Shown in pieces: positions 6,391 to 13,358 of a stretch of DNA of 18,655 nucleotides; positions within the stretch are counted from its first letter, which is position 1, and each line of letters opens with the position of its first letter. The position numbers and the translations under genes are program-made. Location: contig SVKH01000010.1 in the NCBI GenBank assembly GCA_015068545.1, forward strand, positions 1 through 18,655, written 5' to 3'. A model generated the notes under the pieces. The model searched no databases and was not told where the DNA came from. It was given only the letters and a program-made list of their open reading frames with translations. The DNA comes from Oscillospiraceae bacterium. GTDB taxonomy: Bacteria > Bacillota > Clostridia > UBA1381.

Positions 6391-8169
6391 ATGACAAACA
6401 ATAAGGTTGTCCTTGATTGGATTAACGAAATGGCAGAAATGTGTCAACCTGATGAGATTATCTGGATTGACGGTTCTGACGCACAGGTAGAGGCTCTTCG
6501 CGAAGAAGCTTGCTCTACTGGCGAAATGATGAAACTTAACCAGGAAAAGCTTCCTGGCTGCTACTACCACAGAACAGCAGTAAACGACGTTGCCCGTGTA
6601 GAAGACAGAACATTCATCTGTACACCTACTAAGGAAGAAGCAGGCCCTATCAATAACTGGATGGACCCTGCAGAAATGTATGCAAAACTAAAAGCTCTTT
6701 ACAAAGGCTCTATGGTTGGCAGAAAGATGTATGTTATTCCATATTCAATGGGTCCTGTTGGCTCACCATTCTCAAAGATTGGTATTGAGCTTACTGACAG
6801 CATCTACGTTGTGCTTAACATGATCATTATGACAAGAGTAGGCAAGGCTGTTATAGACCAACTTGGCGACAGCACTGACTTTGTTAAGTGCTTGCACGCG
6901 AGAAAGGACATTGATCCTGAAGAAAGATACATCGTTCAATTCCCACAAGATTCTACAATCTGGTCTATCAACTCAGGTTACGGCGGTAACGTACTTCTTG
7001 GTAAGAAGTGCTTCGCTCTTAGAATCGCATCTTATCTTGGTATGAAAGAAGGCTGGATGGCAGAACATATGCTTATCCTAGGTCTTGAAAATCCACAAGG
7101 TGAAGTTCGCTACATCTGTGCTGCGTTCCCATCAGCTTGCGGTAAGACTAACCTTGCAATGCTTATCCCACCAGAATATCTAAAGGAAAAGGGCTACAAG
7201 GTATGGACTATCGGTGACGATATTTCGTGGCTTAATATCGGTCCGGATGGCAGACTATACGCTATCAACCCAGAATCTGGTTTCTTTGGCGTTGCTCCTG
7301 GTACATCAGTTAAGACAAACTTTAACGCTCTTGAAGCTACAAAGAAAAATACTATCTTCACAAACGTTGCTATAAATAACGAAGACAACACAGTTTGGTG
7401 GGAAGGTCTTGATAAGAATCCTCCTGTTGATGCAACAGAATGGAAGGGTGCTAAGGTTAATGGACCTGAGTACACAGCCGAAGGCAACAAGCTTGCTCAT
7501 CCAAACTCAAGATTTACAGCTCCTGCTGTTAACTGCCCATGTATTTCAAAAGAATTTGAAAACCCACAAGGTGTGCCGATTGATGCTATCGTATTCGGTG
7601 GCAGACGTGCTAAGTGCGCTCCACTTGTATATCAGGCAAGAGACTGGCAGCACGGCGTATTCGTTGGTGCAACAATGGCTTCTGAAACAACAGCAGCAGC
7701 TGCTGGTGAAGTTGGTGTAGTAAGACGTGACCCAATGGCTATGAAGCCATTCGTAGGCTACAACATGGCAGACTACTTCGGTCACTGGCTTGAAATGGGC
7801 AAGAAGATGGACCCAGCTAAGGCTCCTAAGATTTTCCACGTTAACTGGTTCAGACAGGATGACGAAGGTAACTTCATGTGGCCAGGTTTCGGTGACAACA
7901 TGAGAGTTCTACTTTGGATTCTAGATAGATGCCAAGGTAAGGCTGATGCAGTAGAAAGCCCAATCGGTTATATGCCAAAGCCAGAGGATATCGACGTAAC
8001 AGACCTTGACCTTGATATGGATACACTAAAGGCTCTTCTTACAGTTGATAAGGAAGTTTGGCTAGAAGACGTTGCAAATCAAAAGGAATACTTCGCTCAA
8101 TTCGGCGACAGACTTCCAAAGGAAATTGCAGAAGAACTAGTTAAGCTAGAAGCTAATCTTAACAAATAA
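6391..8169 (+). CDS. pckG: Phosphoenolpyruvate carboxykinase (GTP)
   Basis: A 592-residue cytoplasmic enzyme that interconverts oxaloacetate + GTP and phosphoenolpyruvate + GDP + CO2, with Mn2+. In fermentative gut bacteria it often runs in the carboxylating direction toward C4 acids. Its length and motifs are those of the GTP-dependent class, not the ATP-dependent one: FPSACGKTNLAML (P-loop with the class's reactive Cys, about residues 246-257), WTIGDDISW (kinase-2/metal site, about 271-279), ESGFFGVAPG, and FGGRRAKCAPLVYQARDW near 406-423. SINSGYGGNVLLGKK is the conserved substrate-binding region. GAGGAGG lies 7 nt before the ATG. It is a single-gene unit with its own promoter and terminators. 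Codon use is strongly biased toward CTT, GCT, GGT and AAG, unlike the neighbours, as in highly expressed genes. Confidence 0.96.
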   Translation: MTNNKVVLDWINEMAEMCQPDEIIWIDGSDAQVEALREEACSTGEMMKLNQEKLPGCYYHRTAVNDVARVEDRTFICTPTKEEAGPINNWMDPAEMYAKLKALYKGSMVGRKMYVIPYSMGPVGSPFSKIGIELTDSIYVVLNMIIMTRVGKAVIDQLGDSTDFVKCLHARKDIDPEERYIVQFPQDSTIWSINSGYGGNVLLGKKCFALRIASYLGMKEGWMAEHMLILGLENPQGEVRYICAAFPSACGKTNLAMLIPPEYLKEKGYKVWTIGDDISWLNIGPDGRLYAINPESGFFGVAPGTSVKTNFNALEATKKNTIFTNVAINNEDNTVWWEGLDKNPPVDATEWKGAKVNGPEYTAEGNKLAHPNSRFTAPAVNCPCISKEFENPQGVPIDAIVFGGRRAKCAPLVYQARDWQHGVFVGATMASETTAAAAGEVGVVRRDPMAMKPFVGYNMADYFGHWLEMGKKMDPAKAPKIFHVNWFRQDDEGNFMWPGFGDNMRVLLWILDRCQGKADAVESPIGYMPKPEDIDVTDLDLDMDTLKALLTVDKEVWLEDVANQKEYFAQFGDRLPKEIAEELVKLEANLNK

Positions 8170-8182
8170 TTATAATTAAAAC

Positions 8183-8216
8183 GAAAATCCACCTGCGGGT
8201 GGATTTTCATTTTTTT
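8183..8216 (+). terminator. Terminator 1 of PEP carboxykinase
   Basis: An 11-bp perfect stem GAAAATCCACC / GGTGGATTTTC with a 4-nt loop starts 14 nt after the stop codon and is followed by a T-rich run (8210-8216). Confidence 0.88.
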
Positions 8217-8218
8217 AG

Positions 8219-8245
8219 AACCACGTCAACTATGACGTGGTTTTT
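8219..8245 (+). terminator. Terminator 2 of PEP carboxykinase
   Basis: A second perfect 10-bp stem AACCACGTCA / TGACGTGGTT with a 4-nt loop and a TTTTT run follows two bases after the first terminator. The tandem arrangement would give tight termination of a strongly transcribed gene. Confidence 0.75.
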
Positions 8246-8254
8246 CTGTACAAG

Positions 8255-8280
8255 AAAAAATCCGCCTAAAAAGGCGGATT
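8255..8280 (-). terminator. Minus-strand terminator-like hairpin
   Basis: A perfect 9-bp stem AATCCGCCT / AGGCGGATT (8259-8267, 8272-8280) is followed on the minus strand by a T run (complement of 8255-8260). It would stop transcription entering from the right, opposite to the two preceding terminators. Confidence 0.55.
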
Positions 8281-8289
8281 CCACCAAGA

Positions 8290-8541
8290 TGTGTCGCAGC
8301 ATTTTAATCGAAGCGTGCAAATCAAGAAAAGCAGCTTCGCTGCACCGCCTTCGGCGGAAGGTCGAAGCAATTTTGCTTTTCTTATGCCATTGTGCATTTT
8401 TGAAAAGATGAAGCTTTTCAAAAAAAAATTGCACGGCAGTATATTTTTTTTCTTTATGGAACGTAGTTCCCTATAAAGTAAAAAAGTGCATCAGCAAGAG
8501 CCAATGCACGAAAAATGCACAACTCCGATTGCTGCGACACA
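8290..8541. repeat. Fold-back (MITE-like) element with 12-bp terminal inverted repeats, copy 2
   Basis: It is bounded by a perfect inverted repeat, TGTGTCGCAGCA (8290-8301) and TGCTGCGACACA (8530-8541), continued inward by ATCG/CGAT and GTGCA/TGCAC. Inside are four hairpins: AGAAAAGCA/TGCTTTTCT (8325-8382) enclosing the nested stems GCTTCG/CGAAGC and CCGCC/GGCGG; GTGCA/TGCAC (8392-8434) with an 11-bp inner stem TTTTTGAAAAG/CTTTTCAAAAA; CTTTAT/ATAAAG (8452-8478) with GGAAC/GTTCC; and GTGCAT/ATGCAC (8486-8509), followed on the minus strand by six T. Sequence and hairpin order match copy 1 at 5233-5389. There is no transposase. It may be a non-autonomous mobile element or a structured-RNA unit; I cannot decide between these. 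Confidence 0.7.
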
Positions 8542-8623
8542 AACTTCACTCCCTGAAACGGTATGCGAATAAAGAGCATGCATTTTTACCAATAAAAAAA
8601 TATCACCATTAGATTTGAGACAC

Positions 8624-8670
8624 AAAAAGACCTCCTATGTTTTTTATTATACCATAGAAGGCCTCTTTTT
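8624..8670. terminator. Bidirectional terminator after the stalk-domain gene
   Basis: Arms AAAAAGA-CCTCCTATG (8624-8639) and CATAGAAGG-CCTCTTTTT (8653-8670) form a long imperfect stem flanked by A and T runs on either side. On the minus strand it lies 57 nt after the stop of the stalk-domain gene. Confidence 0.7.
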
Positions 8671-8726
8671 CTATTGTCTGCTTTTACTGTTTATCTTTCT
8701 TCCAGCCGTTATTTTTCATTCCGCTA

Positions 8727-9665
8727 TCACACCGCTTTTGGTGAATAGTACGGTAGCTGATCCACTCTTACCGTAAACTCATAGGGATCGTAATCATAGC
8801 CGTATTCATGATACTCAAGCTTTATAAGACCACCGTCTTCGCTTGCACTCTTTGGGTATAGATCTTCAGGAGTAAGATGTATGTATGAAGCGAATACTCC
8901 GTCTGACCTTCTTAGTAGATATGGAGCGACTGATGTTCCATAGTCCGACCAAACCTTATTCCTTAAGATAGAAACTCCGTCTGCGTTTATAACATCTACA
9001 ATGGCAAGTCTCGCACGGTCACTGTTAATACACAATCCACCACCAGTTTCCATATACAAGCTTAAGAAAAATGTTGTAGGACTATCATCCCATTCCCAAT
9101 TGTAATAATAATCCTCGTAGCAGTCTTCTATTTCGTAATACATTCCATTTGGGAATGTCCTTAGCATTACACTCTGCATTTCCATTCCTTGAACCCATAC
9201 TTTAAGCGCCTTTACCTCAGGATTCCATGAGATAGTTACTCCGTCTATGCAGGTAAGGTCTTCGATATTTATAAGAGTTTTTCCATAGATTCCTCCAAAT
9301 GACGAATACTGATATCCTTCGGTAAATACTCTTACGTTTGTTGTGGTGACATCAAACGCTTTTTGCCACACTTTATCCGATGACGGAGCTATTACAAATG
9401 GAAAGTCTCCTAGTTTTGTACTACTGTTTCTTGTTATCGTGAGAGTTTCCTTATACTCATTCCACCATACGTCGAATCCAAACGCACGCAAATCCTCTGC
9501 TACTATCAAAGTACTACCGTTAAAATCGTATGATTCAACAGGAACATGATTTATGTATGTGGTAAAATCGGTGTAGACAGCACTACCCAGAATTTCCTCA
9601 CCATGGCACACCTCTGCCCCAAGCATCATGCACATTACTATAATCGCATAAAATATCTTTTTCAT
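8727..9665 (-). CDS. Secreted stalk-domain protein
   Basis: This 312-residue protein has a signal peptide (MKKIFYAIIVMCMMLGAEVCHG) and is probably exported. Residues ~32-78 (TTYINHVPVESYDFNGSTLI then VAEDLRAFGFDVWWNEYKE) match the copper amine oxidase N-terminal-like or stalk domain common in secreted Clostridia proteins. A second, more degenerate copy follows (GGIYGKTLINIEDLTCIDGV then TISWNPEVKALKVWV, about 125-160). The C-terminal ~150 residues are rich in Tyr, Asp and Glu (EDCYEDYYYNWEWDD) and were not recognised. The ATG at 9665 was chosen because GGGGAGG lies 5 nt before it and it begins the signal peptide. A longer in-frame start at 9734 lies upstream of the promoter, so it would not be transcribed. 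It is a single-gene unit; binding target and role are unknown. Confidence 0.8.
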   Translation of the reverse strand: MKKIFYAIIVMCMMLGAEVCHGEEILGSAVYTDFTTYINHVPVESYDFNGSTLIVAEDLRAFGFDVWWNEYKETLTITRNSSTKLGDFPFVIAPSSDKVWQKAFDVTTTNVRVFTEGYQYSSFGGIYGKTLINIEDLTCIDGVTISWNPEVKALKVWVQGMEMQSVMLRTFPNGMYYEIEDCYEDYYYNWEWDDSPTTFFLSLYMETGGGLCINSDRARLAIVDVINADGVSILRNKVWSDYGTSVAPYLLRRSDGVFASYIHLTPEDLYPKSASEDGGLIKLEYHEYGYDYDPYEFTVRVDQLPYYSPKAV

Positions 9666-9696
9666 AGTATCCTCCCCAATAATCGTTGTCTCATCT

Positions 9697-9725
9697 ATAG
9701 TATCATCTTCCGGCAAAATTGTCAA
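9697..9725 (-). promoter_or_regulatory. Promoter of the stalk-domain gene
   Basis: A consensus -35 TTGACA (9720-9725), a 17-nt spacer and -10 TACTAT (9697-9702) lie about 32 nt upstream of the ATG at 9665. Transcription would start near 9690, which rules out the longer start at 9734. Confidence 0.75.
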
Positions 9726-9740
9726 TATATTCAAGAATGG

Positions 9741-9950
9741 TATTCAAAAAGGGGACGTAGCACTTTTTGAATAATATCATAGACTTCTCCCGAAAAAATA
9801 CGAAACAGGAAAAATCATTGTACAGGATTCTCCTGATGGAATAGGAAAAAGTCGTTGTATTCAAAAAGGGGACGTAGCACTTTTAGAATAATATTATAGG
9901 CTTCTTCTGATAAAATATGAAACAGGAAAAAAGTCATTGCAGGATCAGCA
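9741..9950. repeat. Two tandem copies of a ~117-bp hairpin-bearing repeat
   Basis: The first unit starts at 9741 and the second at 9858, a period of 117 bp. Both begin TATTCAAAAAGGGGACGTAG and continue with similar sequence through GAAACAGGAAAAA and a Q-rich CATTG..CAGGAT segment, drifting apart near 9950. In unit 1 the start forms a perfect 9-bp stem TTCAAAAAG / CTTTTTGAA; in unit 2 one base breaks its base. The array fills most of the gap between the stalk-domain promoter and the argH terminator. No gene was found in it. Confidence 0.75.
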
Positions 9951-9982
9951 TAAAACAACAAAAATCACTTAATTCAAGACAC

Positions 9983-10012
9983 AAAAAATGCCCGGATTAT
10001 CACCGAGCATTT
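9983..10012 (-). terminator. Terminator of argH
   Basis: Arms AAATGC-c-CGG and CCG-a-GCATTT (9986-9994, 10002-10012) form a stem with one mismatch. On the minus strand it is followed by a six-base T run (complement of 9983-9988). It starts 14 nt after the argH stop codon. Confidence 0.8.
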
Positions 10013-10025
10013 CTATACTTTTGTA

Positions 10026-11405
10026 TTATAAATTTGTTATGTATTCTTCTGCTATGCGGATTGCGTTCTTTACAGTTTCCTTTGCAGGGCCACCTACAAC
10101 GGTACGTCCGTTTACGCAGGTTTCCATGCTAATAGCATCGTACACATCCTCTTCTATAATATCCGAAAACTGCTTAAACTCGTCTATACTAAGATCGTCC
10201 AGGTTTTTATCCATGCTGATTGAATAGAATACAAGCTTACCAACAACTTCATGGGCATCACGGAAAGGCATACCCTTTTTAACTAGATAATCTGCCACAT
10301 CGGTTGCGTTGGTAAAGCCACCCTTTGCACCTTTTAGCATATTATCCTTTTTAACAGTCATGGTCATGATCATGTCAAGGAATACCGGAATGCACAGCTT
10401 AACTGTATCCACAGCATCAAATATCTGTTCCTTATCTTCCTGCATATCCTTGTTGTACGCAAGCGGAATACCCTTCATCATAGTAAGCAGTCCCATTAAA
10501 TCGCCGTATACTCTACCTGTTTTACCACGGATAAGCTCGGCAACGTCAGGATTCTTTTTCTGAGGCATGATTGATGAACCTGTGGAATAAGCATCATCCA
10601 TTTCCACAAAGGAAAATTCGTGACTTGACCACAGAATAAGCTCTTCTGAGAATCTTGAAAGGTGCATCATAATCATAGATAGACAGCTTGCAAGCTCAAT
10701 GGCAAAATCTCTGTCGGAAACACCATCTAAAGAGTTCATGGTAACTCCGTAAAATCCTAGTTCATCTGCTACAAACTGACGATCAAGAGGATAGGTAGTT
10801 CCTGCTAAAGCTCCCGAACCAAGAGGCAGAATATTTGTTCTTTTTCTGCAATCGGAAAGTCTTTCCAAATCCCTTTTTATCATCTCAAAATACGCCATAA
10901 GATGATGGGCAAAGGTGATAGGTTGAGCTTTTTGCAAATGGGTATAGCCCGGCATAATTGTGTCCGTGTGATCCTTTGCAAGAGTAATAAGACCTTCCAA
11001 AAGTGCCTTTAACATTTCGGAAATCTCCGATGTTTCGTCCATCAAGTACATTCTAAGATCTAATGCGACTTGGTCATTTCTGCTTCTGCCTGTGTGAAGT
11101 CTTTTTCCACTTTCACCTATTTTGTCGGTGAGAAGCTTCTCCACATTCATATGTATGTCTTCAGCATCTATCAGAAATTCTACCTTTCCACTTTCGATAT
11201 CGGAAAGAACTTCCAAAAGACCGGCTACTATTTTCTTGCTGTCTTCCATTGCGATAATGCCCTGTTTTCCAAGCATTTTCGCATGAGCGATACTTCCTGT
11301 AATATCCTGCTTGTACATTCTTTTGTCAAAACGGATAGAGGAATTGAAGTCATCTACCTTTTTATCTGTGCTTTTTTGAAATCTTCCGCCCCATAATTTA
11401 GACAT
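10026..11405 (-). CDS. argH: Argininosuccinate lyase
   Basis: A 459-residue cytoplasmic enzyme catalysing the last step of arginine synthesis, argininosuccinate to arginine + fumarate. It is full length for the family and starts with the usual SKLWGGRF. Conserved elements of the aspartase/fumarase superfamily are visible: HTGRSRNDQVALDLRM (about 104-119), GYTHLQKAQPI (153-163, with the general-acid His) and the signature GSSIMPQKKNP (276-286), whose loop carries the catalytic Ser. The ATG has AGGAG 9 nt upstream. It lies downstream of argG on the same strand but 595 bp away, across a tandem-repeat array, and has its own candidate promoter at 11448-11476. It has a good terminator, so it may be transcribed separately from argG. 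Confidence 0.97.
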   Translation of the reverse strand: MSKLWGGRFQKSTDKKVDDFNSSIRFDKRMYKQDITGSIAHAKMLGKQGIIAMEDSKKIVAGLLEVLSDIESGKVEFLIDAEDIHMNVEKLLTDKIGESGKRLHTGRSRNDQVALDLRMYLMDETSEISEMLKALLEGLITLAKDHTDTIMPGYTHLQKAQPITFAHHLMAYFEMIKRDLERLSDCRKRTNILPLGSGALAGTTYPLDRQFVADELGFYGVTMNSLDGVSDRDFAIELASCLSMIMMHLSRFSEELILWSSHEFSFVEMDDAYSTGSSIMPQKKNPDVAELIRGKTGRVYGDLMGLLTMMKGIPLAYNKDMQEDKEQIFDAVDTVKLCIPVFLDMIMTMTVKKDNMLKGAKGGFTNATDVADYLVKKGMPFRDAHEVVGKLVFYSISMDKNLDDLSIDEFKQFSDIIEEDVYDAISMETCVNGRTVVGGPAKETVKNAIRIAEEYITNL

Positions 11406-11434
11406 GTGCTGTATCTCCTTTTTGATAACTTAAA

Positions 11435-11471
11435 ACTTCCGGAATTTATTTTACCATAAAAATCCGGAAGT
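11435..11471. promoter_or_regulatory. 9-bp inverted repeat flanking the argH -10 box
   Basis: ACTTCCGGA (11435-11443) and TCCGGAAGT (11463-11471) form a perfect dyad with a 19-nt centre, and the centre is itself partly complementary (ATTT..TTTTA / TAAAA..AT). The dyad surrounds the -10 box of the candidate argH promoter. It could be an operator, or, if transcribed from argG, a hairpin in the leader; no T run follows it on the minus strand, so it is a poor terminator. Confidence 0.5.
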
Positions 11472-11476
11472 CTCAA
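11448..11476 (-). promoter_or_regulatory. Candidate promoter of argH
   Basis: On the minus strand, -35 TTGAGA (11471-11476), a 17-nt spacer and -10 TAAAAT (11448-11453) predict a start near 11441, about 36 nt before the argH ATG. It supports separate transcription of argH. Confidence 0.55.
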
Positions 11477-11506
11477 TAGCTTTTTTAAATTTTATAAATG
11501 AATGTG

Positions 11507-12000
11507 AAAACCATTCAAAAATTTCGCTGATTACCGTTTTTTAGGCGACGGCATACTCCATGCACTCTGAGCCTTTAAAAATAGTGAGATACGGAAATTT
11601 GGTTGGTTTTTGTTTTCACTTTTCATTTCTACCAAAAACCATTCAAAATTTTCGCAGATTGCCGTTTTTTAAGGCGATGGCGCACTCCATATACTCTGAG
11701 CCTTTAAAATTAGTGAGATGCAGAAATTTGGTTGGTTTTCTATTTTCTCTTTTAATTTCTGCTAAAAACCATTCAAAATTTTCGCAGATTGCCGTTTTTT
11801 AAGGCGACGGCATACTCCATGCACTCTGAGCCTTTAAAAATAGTGAGATGCGGAAATTTGGTTGGTTTTCTATTTTCTCTTTTAATTTCTGCTAAAAACC
11901 ATTCAAAATTTTCGCAGATTGCCGTTTTTTAAGGCGATGGTGTACTCAATGTACTCCGAGACTTTAAAAATGGTGAGATGCGGAAATTTGGTTGGTTTTT
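11507..12000. repeat. Four tandem ~130-bp repeats between argG and argH
   Basis: Units begin with AAAACCATTCAAAA at 11507, 11635, 11765 and 11895 (periods 128, 130, 130); the last ends at the argG stop codon. Each unit is a long imperfect palindrome: the left arm AAAACCATTC..TTCGCA matches the reverse complement of the right arm TGCGGAAATTTGGTTGGTTT, and an inner pair (TTTTTTAAGGC / GCCTTTAAAAA) encloses a variable loop. Units 2 and 3 also share an AT-rich tail (CTATTTTCTCTTTTAATTTC). Copies are closely similar, with differences concentrated in the loop and tail. This is not a CRISPR, because there are no unique spacers. It fills the argG-argH gap together with the argH promoter; no gene is evident. 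Confidence 0.85.
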
Positions 12001-13230
12001 TTATTTTTTATACTTGTTTTCGCCCTTCTTATTCAGCATCATTGCACGAACCTTTAGCGGTAGACCATATAGGTTAATGAATCCTTCTGAATCTTTGTGT
12101 GAGTATAGCTCGTGTGAATCACCGAAGGATGCGATATCCTCATTGTACAATGAATATGGACTGGTTGCACCTGCAGGATAGATATTACCCTTGTACAGCT
12201 TTAGTTTTACATCACCGGTAACGGTTTCGTCCATTACATCGAACATTGCACTCATTGCTTCACGAAGAGGTGTGAACCACTTTCCGTCATATACAAGCTC
12301 AGAGAACTTAACCGCAGCCTGACGTTTAAAGCTTTGAGTATCGCGGTCAAGACACAGATATTCAAGTTCCTTTATAGCAGCATATAGAATTGTTCCGCCA
12401 GGTGTTTCATACACACCACGGGACTTCATACCAACAAGACGGTCTTCTACGATATCTGCAATACCAACACCGTATGCTCCGCCAATTTCGTTAAGCTCCT
12501 GCAATAGTGCAAGAGGCTCCATCTTTTTACCGTCAAGAGCAACTGCTTCGCCCTTTTCGAAAGAAATTGTAACGTACTTTGCTTCTTCCGGAGCCTTTTC
12601 CGGTGACACACCTAGCTTCAAAAGGCTATCTAGTTGTGGCTCGTTTGCAGGATCCTCAAGATCCATACCCTCGTGGCTGATGTGCCATACGTTACGGTCG
12701 CGTGAGTAAAGCTCCTTTTTAGTAACAGGGATTTCGATACCGTGTGCATTAGCATAATCAACTGCATCCTCACGGGACTTAATATCCCAGATACGCCAAG
12801 GTGCGATAACCTTAAGGCTTGGATTAAGAGCCTTAATTGTAAGCTCAAAACGAACCTGGTCATTTCCCTTACCGGTGCAGCCGTGACAGATAGCTGTTGC
12901 GCCTTCCTGCTCTGCTATTTCCACTAGCTTTTTCGCAATAATAGGACGAGCATGAGAAGTTCCCAAAAGGTACTTACCTTCATACTCTGCACCAGATTTT
13001 ACCACAGGCCAGATATAATCTTTAACATATTCTGCTTTCAGGTCTGCTATGTATAGCTTAGAAGCTCCTGCCTTTTTTGCACGTTCTTCCAGTCCTTCTG
13101 TTTCCTTACCCTGACCAACGTCACCGCAAACCGCGATAACCTCGTAGTCGTAATTTTCCTTAAGCCACGGGATAATTATTGAAGTATCCAATCCGCCTGA
13201 ATAGGCAAGAACAACTTTTTCTTTTGACAT
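12001..13230 (-). CDS. argG: Argininosuccinate synthase
   Basis: A 409-residue cytoplasmic enzyme joining citrulline and aspartate with ATP to give argininosuccinate, AMP and PPi. It is full length for the family. The N-type ATP pyrophosphatase loop AYSGGLDTS is at residues 9-17. Other family signatures are CGDVGQGKE, LGTSHARPIIAKKLVEIA, CHGCTGKGNDQVRFE (nucleotide and citrulline binding region), SRDRNVWHISHEG and YLCLDRDTQSFKR. The ATG has GGAGG 9 nt upstream. It feeds argH, the next gene on the same strand. A strong promoter with an ARG-box-like palindrome lies upstream, suggesting repression by arginine through ArgR. The stop codon abuts the tandem repeats and no ordinary terminator is visible. 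Confidence 0.97.
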   Translation of the reverse strand: MSKEKVVLAYSGGLDTSIIIPWLKENYDYEVIAVCGDVGQGKETEGLEERAKKAGASKLYIADLKAEYVKDYIWPVVKSGAEYEGKYLLGTSHARPIIAKKLVEIAEQEGATAICHGCTGKGNDQVRFELTIKALNPSLKVIAPWRIWDIKSREDAVDYANAHGIEIPVTKKELYSRDRNVWHISHEGMDLEDPANEPQLDSLLKLGVSPEKAPEEAKYVTISFEKGEAVALDGKKMEPLALLQELNEIGGAYGVGIADIVEDRLVGMKSRGVYETPGGTILYAAIKELEYLCLDRDTQSFKRQAAVKFSELVYDGKWFTPLREAMSAMFDVMDETVTGDVKLKLYKGNIYPAGATSPYSLYNEDIASFGDSHELYSHKDSEGFINLYGLPLKVRAMMLNKKGENKYKK

Positions 13231-13285
13231 ATTGAAATTCCTCCGTTTTTGTTATAAAATATACATATTATTTAACATTAGTATT

Positions 13286-13314
13286 ATTATACAATTTAAT
13301 TCATAATTATGCAA
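13286..13314 (-). promoter_or_regulatory. Promoter of argG with ARG-box-like operator
   Basis: On the minus strand, -35 TTGCAT (13309-13314), a 17-nt spacer and consensus -10 TATAAT (13286-13291). The perfect palindrome CATAATTATG (13302-13311) overlaps the -35. The minus-strand TGCATAATTATGAA agrees at 11 of 14 positions with one ArgR half-operator form, TGAATAATTATTCA. Promoter fairly sure; operator is an inference. Confidence 0.6.
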
Positions 13315-13358
13315 TAGTAATTTTTGATAAATGTTAACAAAATCAGGAGGTATTTTTT

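Larger units (their letters stand above)
8170..8726. other. Gene-free, hairpin-filled region after PEP carboxykinase
   Basis: These 557 bases carry no credible gene. They contain, in order: two plus-strand terminators (8183-8216, 8219-8245), one minus-strand terminator-like hairpin (8255-8280), a 252-bp fold-back element with 12-bp terminal inverted repeats (8290-8541), about 80 bases with nothing recognised (8542-8623), and a bidirectional terminator (8624-8670). The small open frames here read through hairpins and are unlikely to be real. Confidence 0.7.

Noticed and set aside
6391..8169. PEP carboxykinase acquired by recent transfer, because its codon use differs from its neighbours
   Set aside because: The bias is toward a few preferred codons, as in highly expressed genes, and there are no mobility genes or tRNA-associated direct repeats seen around it.
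8199..8476. Several open frames of 60-75 residues on both strands
   Set aside because: They read through terminators and fold-back hairpins, lack ribosome binding sites, and give low-complexity sequence.
9666..9734. Longer N-terminus for the stalk-domain protein starting at 9734
   Set aside because: The region covers a near-consensus promoter, and the downstream ATG has a strong ribosome binding site and begins a signal peptide.
11435..11471. Rho-independent terminator between argG and argH
   Set aside because: The stem is strong, but only TTTTAAG follows on the minus strand and the -10 box sits in its loop; a promoter/operator fits better.
11560..11802. An 80-residue open frame inside the tandem repeats on the plus strand
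   Set aside because: It is simply the repeat unit read in one frame; it has no ribosome binding site, breaks in the other units, and its periodicity comes from the DNA repeat.
11507..12000. CRISPR array
   Set aside because: Units are ~130 bp and similar along their whole length, with no unique spacers; no cas gene is present.
11406..13358. T-box or other riboswitch controlling the arg genes
   Set aside because: No T-box sequence (TGGNACCGCG-like) or antiterminator was found upstream of argG or argH.
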